Origin: Myxococcus qinghaiensis
GTDB lineage: Bacteria > Myxococcota > Myxococcia > Myxococcales > Myxococcaceae
Direction: 5' to 3'
Length of the DNA stretch: 64,000 bases
NCBI RefSeq assembly: GCF_024198215.1
Contig: NZ_JAKCFA010000005.1
Span: 372,001-436,000, forward strand
Within the stretch, counting starts at the first letter, position 1. Each line of letters opens with the position of its first letter. Of this stretch, positions 58,890-64,000 are shown one piece after another. Under the pieces are notes generated by a model. That model did not search any database. It was not told where the DNA came from and saw nothing but the letters and a program-made list of their open reading frames with translations. A program made the position numbers and the translations under genes.

Positions 58890-60638
58890 ATGAGCGTGTG
58901 GAGCTGGCTGGGGCGGTGGTTCCCCGCGCTGCGCGGCGAGCACGTCCCCATCTTCTACGACGAGGACTACCGACTCCCCCTCACCGGCATCGAGTCCACC
59001 GTCGGCGTCGAACCTCGTGGCGTGGACTTCACCACCTGGTACCTGCTGGAGAAGCACGTCGTCCGCCCCTCGGACGTGTACCGGCCCAGGCCCGTGAGCT
59101 ACGCGGAGATGTCCCGCATCCACGACGCCGCCTACCTGGAGTCACTCAGCCTCCCGGAGACCCTCGCTCGCATCTACGCCGTCGACCCGTCCGAAGTGCC
59201 CGTGGACACCCTCCTGTCCAACGTGCGCCTCGTCTGCGGAGGCACCCTCGGCGCCGCGCGCCTCGCCTTCGGCCGCCGAGGCCCCGTCGTCAACATGTCC
59301 GGCGGCTTCCACCACGCCGCCCCCGGCCGGGGCGGTGGCTTCTGCGCCGTCAATGACATCGCCGTCGCGCTCGCCTCCCTCAACGCCGATGGCTACGAAG
59401 GACAGACTGTCGTCCTCGACCTCGACGCCCATCCTCCCGACGGCACCGCCGAATGTCTCGCCGGACATCCCAAGGTCTGGATTGGCTCCCTGTCCGGCAG
59501 CGACTGGGGCTCACTGCCCGAAGGCGTCGACGAGACACGAGTCCCCGAGGGCGTCACCGACGACGGCTACCTCGCGCTGCTCGAGGCCACGCTGTCGCGC
59601 ATGCCCAAGCCCGACCTCGCCTTCGTCATCGCCGGCTGTGACGTGCTCGCGGGTGACCGCTTCGGACGCGTGGGCCTCACCGTGCAAGGCGCGCGGCGCA
59701 GGGACCAGCTCCTGGCGCGCGCGCTGCGCGGCGTGCCGAGCGTCTGGCTCCCCGGCGGCGGCTACCACGCCGAGTCGTGGAAGGTCTTCGCCGGCACCGT
59801 GCTCGTGCTGTCCGACATGGGCGGGCGCCGCATCAAGGACCGCTATGACCCGCTCAGCGCCCGCTATCAGCGCATCTCCCGCCTCCTCTCGCAGGAAGGC
59901 GAGCCGCTCGATGAGCCGCTGACGCTGGAGGACCTGGAGGGCTCGCTCGGCCTGGGCGGCGCGGTGCAGCCTCGCGTGCTCGGCTTCTACACGGCGCAGT
60001 CCCTGGAGTACGCCCTCTTCCGCTACGGCCTCCTGTGGCAGGTGGAGCGACTGGGCTACAGCCGACCTCGCGTCGAGGTGGGCACCACCGGCGTCGGAGA
60101 CCGCATCAAGGTGCTGGGCCGCGCGGGCGGACAGGAGCACCTGCTCGTCGACGCCGTGGTGGAGCGACGCACCATCGCGGGCGAGCCCTTCTTCTTCGTC
60201 AACTGGCTGAGCCTCCGTCACCCCCGCGCACGCTTCAGCGAGCGCCGCCCCCAGCTCCCGGGCCAGGACGTCCCCGGCCTCGGCCTCGCGCGTGAGGCCA
60301 CGGAGATGTTCGTGCTCATGGCCAGGCGCCTCGGCCTCGCGGGCGTCGCTTCGCGTCCCATGTGGTACCACCTCGCCGTGGTCGCCCGGGCCCGCTTCCG
60401 CTTCGTCGACCCCGCGCGTCAGGGCCGCTTCGAGGCGATGATGAGAGACCTCGCGCACCTGCCCCTGCTCGAAGCCACGCGCGCCGTGGCCGAGGGCCGC
60501 GTGTCCCTCAACGGCGAGCCCTACCGCTGGGAGCCGGACGACCTCGTCCTCCGCCTGGAGCCCGTCCCCGTCGACACCGACGCCATCGCCGCCGAGCGCG
60601 AGCGTTGCCACTTCACCGTGGAGCCCCGGCACGGTTGA
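58890..60638 (+). CDS. Histone-deacetylase-like protein with C-terminal extension
   Basis: A 582-residue protein. The first 300 residues are a zinc deacetylase of the class I/II HDAC/AcuC fold: GGFHHAAPGRGGGFCAVND with the catalytic pair His141/His142, DLDAHPPDG with zinc ligands Asp179/His181, Asp251 in GCDVLAGD, and Tyr292 in GGGYH. Asp177 is also present. The last 280 residues (from about 310) are an extra region rich in Leu/Arg (LGFYTAQSLEYALFRYGLLWQ, LLVDAVVERRTIAGEPFFFVNW, MWYHLAVVARARFRF) of a kind I do not recognise. In bacteria such proteins deacetylate acetyl-lysine or small acetylated amines. ATG 58890 opens MSVWSWLGRWF. No acetyltransferase is beside it; an acyltransferase follows at 60693. 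Confidence 0.85.
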   Translation: MSVWSWLGRWFPALRGEHVPIFYDEDYRLPLTGIESTVGVEPRGVDFTTWYLLEKHVVRPSDVYRPRPVSYAEMSRIHDAAYLESLSLPETLARIYAVDPSEVPVDTLLSNVRLVCGGTLGAARLAFGRRGPVVNMSGGFHHAAPGRGGGFCAVNDIAVALASLNADGYEGQTVVLDLDAHPPDGTAECLAGHPKVWIGSLSGSDWGSLPEGVDETRVPEGVTDDGYLALLEATLSRMPKPDLAFVIAGCDVLAGDRFGRVGLTVQGARRRDQLLARALRGVPSVWLPGGGYHAESWKVFAGTVLVLSDMGGRRIKDRYDPLSARYQRISRLLSQEGEPLDEPLTLEDLEGSLGLGGAVQPRVLGFYTAQSLEYALFRYGLLWQVERLGYSRPRVEVGTTGVGDRIKVLGRAGGQEHLLVDAVVERRTIAGEPFFFVNWLSLRHPRARFSERRPQLPGQDVPGLGLAREATEMFVLMARRLGLAGVASRPMWYHLAVVARARFRFVDPARQGRFEAMMRDLAHLPLLEATRAVAEGRVSLNGEPYRWEPDDLVLRLEPVPVDTDAIAAERERCHFTVEPRHG

Positions 60639-60692
60639 GCCCCCGGGCGCTCGCCCACCCCGAACCCCCAGGGCTCATGGTAGGCAGGGGCC

Positions 60693-61352
60693 GTGGACCT
60701 GGACGCGCTCCGCCGTGAGCAGCACAAGCTCCGGCTCTCGTGGATGCCGTGGCTCTATTTCTCCCTCAAGCCCCGCCACCGCGCGTGGGCGGACGCCTGG
60801 CAGCGCGAGGTGCAGGACCTCCTGCGTGAGCTGGAGACCGTCGAAATCGCCGAGGGCTGCTTCATCGCCCCGCAGGCCCGCATCTTCGCCGAGCCCGGCC
60901 GCACCGTCGTCATCGGCCCCGGGTGCAGCATCGCCGCGGACGCCTTCGTCCATGGCCCCGTCGTCCTCGGGCCCCGCGTCAGCCTCAACGCCCGGGTGAG
61001 CCTGGACGGCGGCGCGGGCGGAATCCGCATCGGCGAGGGCACCCGCATCGCCACTGGCGCCACCCTCTACGCCTTCGACCACGGCCTCGCCCCGGACCGG
61101 CCCATACGAGACCAGCCCGTGACTTCCCAGGGCATCACTCTGGGCGCGGATGTGTGGATAGGTGCCAACGCGGGCGTGACGGATGGCGTCACCGTGGGCG
61201 ACCACGCCGTGGTGGGCATGGGCGCCGTCGTCACTCGCGACGTGCCTGCCTGGGCCGTCGTCGGAGGGGTGCCCGCCCGTGTGCTCGGCGACCGTCGGGA
61301 GCGCCACCGCTCGGGGGCCCCAGGCGGGTGGGAGCCGGGCGACCAGGAGTGA
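60693..61352 (+). CDS. Left-handed beta-helix acyltransferase (hexapeptide family)
   Basis: A 219-residue protein. After a 55-residue helical start (LDALRREQHKLRLSWMPWLYF) it shows hexapeptide-repeat coils (VVIGPGCSIAADAFVHGPVVLGPRVSLNARV, IRIGEGTRIATGATLYAFDH, ITLGADVWIGANAGVTDGVTVGDHAVVGMGAVVTRDVPAWAVVGGVPARVL), the classic acyl/acetyltransferase fold. The nucleophile-activating His is in AFDHGLAPDRPI, as in galactoside and maltose acetyltransferases. It probably O-acetylates a sugar of a surface polysaccharide; substrate cannot be read. GTG at 60693 with AGGGGCC upstream. It lies 55 bases after the deacetylase gene. Confidence 0.85.
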   Translation: MDLDALRREQHKLRLSWMPWLYFSLKPRHRAWADAWQREVQDLLRELETVEIAEGCFIAPQARIFAEPGRTVVIGPGCSIAADAFVHGPVVLGPRVSLNARVSLDGGAGGIRIGEGTRIATGATLYAFDHGLAPDRPIRDQPVTSQGITLGADVWIGANAGVTDGVTVGDHAVVGMGAVVTRDVPAWAVVGGVPARVLGDRRERHRSGAPGGWEPGDQE

Positions 61353-61394
61353 ACCTTCTCCGGCTTCATTGACTTCCCGACATTCGCCGGCTCT

Positions 61395-63659
61395 ATGCTG
61401 GAGAAGACGTCGCCACCGGGAGGGGCACAGGGTGTTGGACAGGCTTCCGGCGGCCATGTGCGCTGCCCGGGCGCTGAACCCCCGCCGAGGGCGCAGGAGG
61501 CCGAAGTGGCAGACGAGCGGCGGGACGTGGGGCGTGTCGAGGCTCCAGGACCGATTCCCGAGGCGACCGAGGGTGGCCATTCCCCCCGCGCACCCTCGTC
61601 CTCCGCGGACAGCGGAGCCGCGATGGCGCGGCGTCTCCAGGTGCTGGAGGGGCTGCTCAGCGAAGTCGTCTTCCAGCTCGACGCCGAAGGCCGTGTCACC
61701 TACCTGGGCCCCGGCTGGGAGAAGCTGACGGGGACGCTCAGGGCGGTGTTGCAGGGCCACCCGCTGTTGGAGGCCGTGCACCCGCCGGACCGCGAGGCGG
61801 CGAGGGCGCTGCTGGAGTCGGTGTCCACGCAGCGCCTGCCCGACGCGCGCCAGGAGCTGCGCCTGTCGGTGGGCAACGACGCGCGCTGGGTGGTGCTCAC
61901 CGCGCGAGGCGTGCCCGGGCTGCCCGGTGAAGTCGTGGGCACGCTGCTGGACATCGACTCGCGCCGTCGGGCCGAGGAGGCCGTCGCCACGCGCGAGCGC
62001 TACCTGGAGACCATGGTGGAGGTGCAGCGGCGGATGATGCCGCACCAGCTCCCCGTGGACCTGTATGCCTCCGTGGTGGAGCCGCTGGGCCGCGTGTCCG
62101 CCGCCAGCCGCGTCTACGTCTTCGAGATGCACCGCGGTCCGCAGGGCGAGCCGCTCGCCTCGCAGCGCGCGGAGTGGTGCCTGCCCGGCGTTCCTCCCAA
62201 CCTGGAGGACCCGAACATGCACGGCCTGCCGCTCCTGGAGGCGCTCCTCCCCGAGCAGGCCTCCGCGCTGATGCAGGGCGAGCCGGTGCAGGGCTTCCCC
62301 ACGAGCTTCACGCCCGTGCTGACGCCGATGCTGGAGGCGCAGGGCGTGCGCTCGGTGCTGCTCCTGCCGCTGCACGTGCACGGGCAGCTCTTCGGCGTCA
62401 TCGGCTTCGACAACTGTCGCGAGGCGCGGCCCTGGGGGCCCATCGAGGTCAACCTCCTGTCGGGCGCGGCGGGCACGCTGTCGCTCGCGCTGGAGCAGCG
62501 CACGGACAAGGCGCTGCGCGTGCGCACGGAGACGACGCTGCGGCGCACCGAGGCCGGCGTCCACCTCCTGATTGAGGCCTTCCCGGACCCCGTCATGGTG
62601 CACGTGGGGGACGGCGTGCTGCTGTCGGTGAACCCGGCGCTGGTGCAGTACCTGGGCTACCGGGACGCGTCGGAGCTGGTGGGCCGGCACGTGCTGGAGC
62701 TGGTGCGCGAGGAGGACCGCAGCGCCGCGCAGCTCTACCTGGGGCAGGCGCTGGAGGGGAAGCGCTCGTCGCGCGCGGTGGAGGTGCCGCTGGTGCGCCG
62801 CGACGGCGAGACGGTGGTGGCGGACCTGGTGACGCTCGCCGTCGTCTTCGACGGGACGCCCGCGTGGGTGACGATGGCGCGCGACTTCACGGAGCGCAAG
62901 CGCTCCCAGGCGCAGCTCATCCTCGCCGACCGCATGGCCTCCATGGGCCTGCTCGCCGCCGGCATCGCCCACGAGCTGAACAACCCGCTGGCCTACGTGC
63001 TCTCCAACCTGGACTTCCTGCACGCCACGGTGGGCCCGCGCGCGCGTCCGCTGACGCCCGATGACCTGGTGGAGTGCCGCCAGGTGCTGGACGACGCGCG
63101 CGAGGGCGCCGAGCGGATGCGGCAGATTGTCCGCCAGCTCCGCGTCTTCTCCCGCGTGGAGGACAACCGCGAGGAGCCGGTGGACGTGCACCGGGTGCTG
63201 GACTCGGTGGCGCAGATGGCCGCCAGCGAGGTGCGTCCCCGGGCGCGGCTGATAAAGACCTACGGCGTGGTGCCGCTGGTGCGCGGCAACGAGGGCAAGC
63301 TGTTCCAGGTGTTCCTCAACCTGGTCATCAACGCCGCGCACGCGATTGAGGAAGGCCAGTCGGAGACGAACGAGATTCGCATCACCACGCGGCCGGATGA
63401 CGGCGAGCGCGTCCTGGTGGAGGTGCGAGACACCGGCGGCGGCATCCCTCCGGAGCACCTGCGTCGCATCTTCGACCCGTTCTTCACCACCAAGTCCGCG
63501 GGCCTGGGCACGGGCCTGGGGCTGTCCATCTGCGACACCATCGTCACCGCGCTGGGCGGCCACATCTCCGTGGAGTCGTCCGTGGGCGTGGGCACCACCT
63601 TCCGCGTGGCCCTGCACGCCTCGTCTCCGCTGGACTCCGTCGCCCGTCACGGCCTGTGA
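61395..63659 (+). CDS. PAS-GAF-PAS sensor histidine kinase
   Basis: A 754-residue soluble kinase without membrane segments. Order: Pro/Gly-rich lead of about 75 residues; PAS near 80-180 ([23 protein letters not shown]); GAF near 200-370; PAS near 395-500 ([29 protein letters not shown]); HisKA with the phospho-His in [16 protein letters not shown]; and HATPase ([50 protein letters not shown]). The AHELNNPL pattern is that of the ntrB/atoS-like kinases, which usually pair with sigma-54 activators. No response regulator is next to it, so it is an orphan. ATG 61395; a later start is possible as the lead is low in complexity. Confidence 0.88.
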   Translation: MLEKTSPPGGAQGVGQASGGHVRCPGAEPPPRAQEAEVADERRDVGRVEAPGPIPEATEGGHSPRAPSSSADSGAAMARRLQVLEGLLSEVVFQLDAEGRVTYLGPGWEKLTGTLRAVLQGHPLLEAVHPPDREAARALLESVSTQRLPDARQELRLSVGNDARWVVLTARGVPGLPGEVVGTLLDIDSRRRAEEAVATRERYLETMVEVQRRMMPHQLPVDLYASVVEPLGRVSAASRVYVFEMHRGPQGEPLASQRAEWCLPGVPPNLEDPNMHGLPLLEALLPEQASALMQGEPVQGFPTSFTPVLTPMLEAQGVRSVLLLPLHVHGQLFGVIGFDNCREARPWGPIEVNLLSGAAGTLSLALEQRTDKALRVRTETTLRRTEAGVHLLIEAFPDPVMVHVGDGVLLSVNPALVQYLGYRDASELVGRHVLELVREEDRSAAQLYLGQALEGKRSSRAVEVPLVRRDGETVVADLVTLAVVFDGTPAWVTMARDFTERKRSQAQLILADRMASMGLLAAGIAHELNNPLAYVLSNLDFLHATVGPRARPLTPDDLVECRQVLDDAREGAERMRQIVRQLRVFSRVEDNREEPVDVHRVLDSVAQMAASEVRPRARLIKTYGVVPLVRGNEGKLFQVFLNLVINAAHAIEEGQSETNEIRITTRPDDGERVLVEVRDTGGGIPPEHLRRIFDPFFTTKSAGLGTGLGLSICDTIVTALGGHISVESSVGVGTTFRVALHASSPLDSVARHGL

Positions 63660-63737
63660 GCCGTGGCGGTGGAGCGGGACTCCCCCTCGCGCGCGCGTGT
63701 GTCGCCCGCGAGGAGGTGTGGCTCCTCGGAACGCGCG

Positions 63738-64000
63738 TCAGCTGCAGATGCCCAGGGGCTGTGAGCCCTCGATTCCCAGCAGGGTCCGTTGGTGCGTGAT
63801 TCCGCCCCACTGGGCGATGGTCACCCACCAGGTCTTCTTGAAGAAGAGGAGCCGGACGCGAGCAAAGGCCTTCAGGGTTCCGGAGAGCGTGTTCAGGTCC
63901 AGGTCCGTCTTCAGCTTCCAGTCGAGCGAGCAGGCGGGCCAGAAGACCTCGCCCGAGGTGGGCAGGGTGGCGTTGATGAGGGCCAGGCCGCCCTCCACGC
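63738..64000 (-). CDS. 3' end of an unknown gene (cut by window edge)
   Basis: The last 87 codons of a gene that runs beyond the right border. The C-terminal chain (SGEVFWPACSLDWKLKTDLDLNTLSGTLKAFARVRLLFFKKTWWVTIAQW) is rich in Trp/Phe/Lys with alternating hydrophobic residues, likely beta-strands of a secreted protein; it ends HQRTLLGIEGSQPLGICS. No start codon can be judged and no family was recognised. The stop is convergent with the histidine kinase gene, 78 bases away. Confidence 0.6.
   Translation of the reverse strand, partial: VEGGLALINATLPTSGEVFWPACSLDWKLKTDLDLNTLSGTLKAFARVRLLFFKKTWWVTIAQWGGITHQRTLLGIEGSQPLGICS

Noticed and set aside
60675-63650. Antisense open frame of about 990 codons over the acyltransferase and kinase genes
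   Set aside because: Arg/His/Ala-rich shadow of two well supported genes; no recognisable domain.

Overview
The window reads as a high-GC deltaproteobacterial chromosome, most likely a myxobacterium of the Myxococcus/Corallococcus/Cystobacter group (Cystobacterineae). This is inferred from very GC-rich third codon positions, a Ser/Thr kinase with PEGA repeats, two large sigma-54 activators, several histidine kinases, TonB/ExbD proteins, Cys-rich lipoproteins and a DUF2135-DUF1175-DUF2138-macroglobulin-DUF2300 operon. No rRNA, tRNA, CRISPR array or transposase was seen.

Layout. 0-8 kb: a DUF4173 membrane protein, a TonB-like protein, an unusual Cys-rich protein with two nuclease-like cores, a solitary GspE/PilT-type ATPase, a broken DUF1579-like gene and a large unknown protein. 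8-12 kb: a cupin, then a three-gene efflux set (DUF3302, HlyD-type adaptor, NodT-type outer-membrane factor) without an inner-membrane pump. 12-16.6 kb: a GH15 glycosidase and a divergent glucose-6-phosphate dehydrogenase in one operon, a lipoprotein and a VOC fusion protein. 16.8-26.9 kb: a tightly coupled five-gene macroglobulin operon whose last product combines HExxH, transpeptidase and SpoIID-like motifs.

26.9-29.25 kb is a low-GC insertion carrying tcmP and a three-Cys-motif (DUF5131) gene. It abuts a two-component operon and seems to have rewritten the end of its kinase. 31-40.7 kb holds secreted proteins and lipoproteins, an M43 metalloprotease, and a 1208-residue effector-like protein followed at once by a DUF1795/Eag-type chaperone. 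40.7-44 kb: an osmoprotectant-type ABC transporter with a fused binding protein-permease, and heme A synthase.

44-54 kb is a sigma-54 neighbourhood. One activator gene (N-terminal HTH, TPR-like repeats, no Fis domain) lies beside a 528-base gap containing a near-consensus sigma-54 promoter, a 20-bp palindrome upstream of it and a strong 14-bp-stem hairpin downstream: a candidate sigma-54-dependent small RNA. A second activator (FHA-GAF-AAA+-Fis) is followed by an 18-bp perfect palindrome, a sigma-54 promoter and a Cys-rich lipoprotein gene, which looks like a regulator-target pair. 54-64 kb: a Ser/Thr kinase operon, small membrane protein, ExbD, PAP2 phosphatase, a histone-deacetylase-like fusion, a hexapeptide acyltransferase, a PAS-GAF-PAS histidine kinase and the 3' end of an unknown gene.

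The best candidates for something undescribed are the effector/Eag pair, the sigma-54 small RNA locus, the double-nuclease Cys-rich protein and the tcmP island. All functional statements rest on motif recognition by eye; no searches were run.
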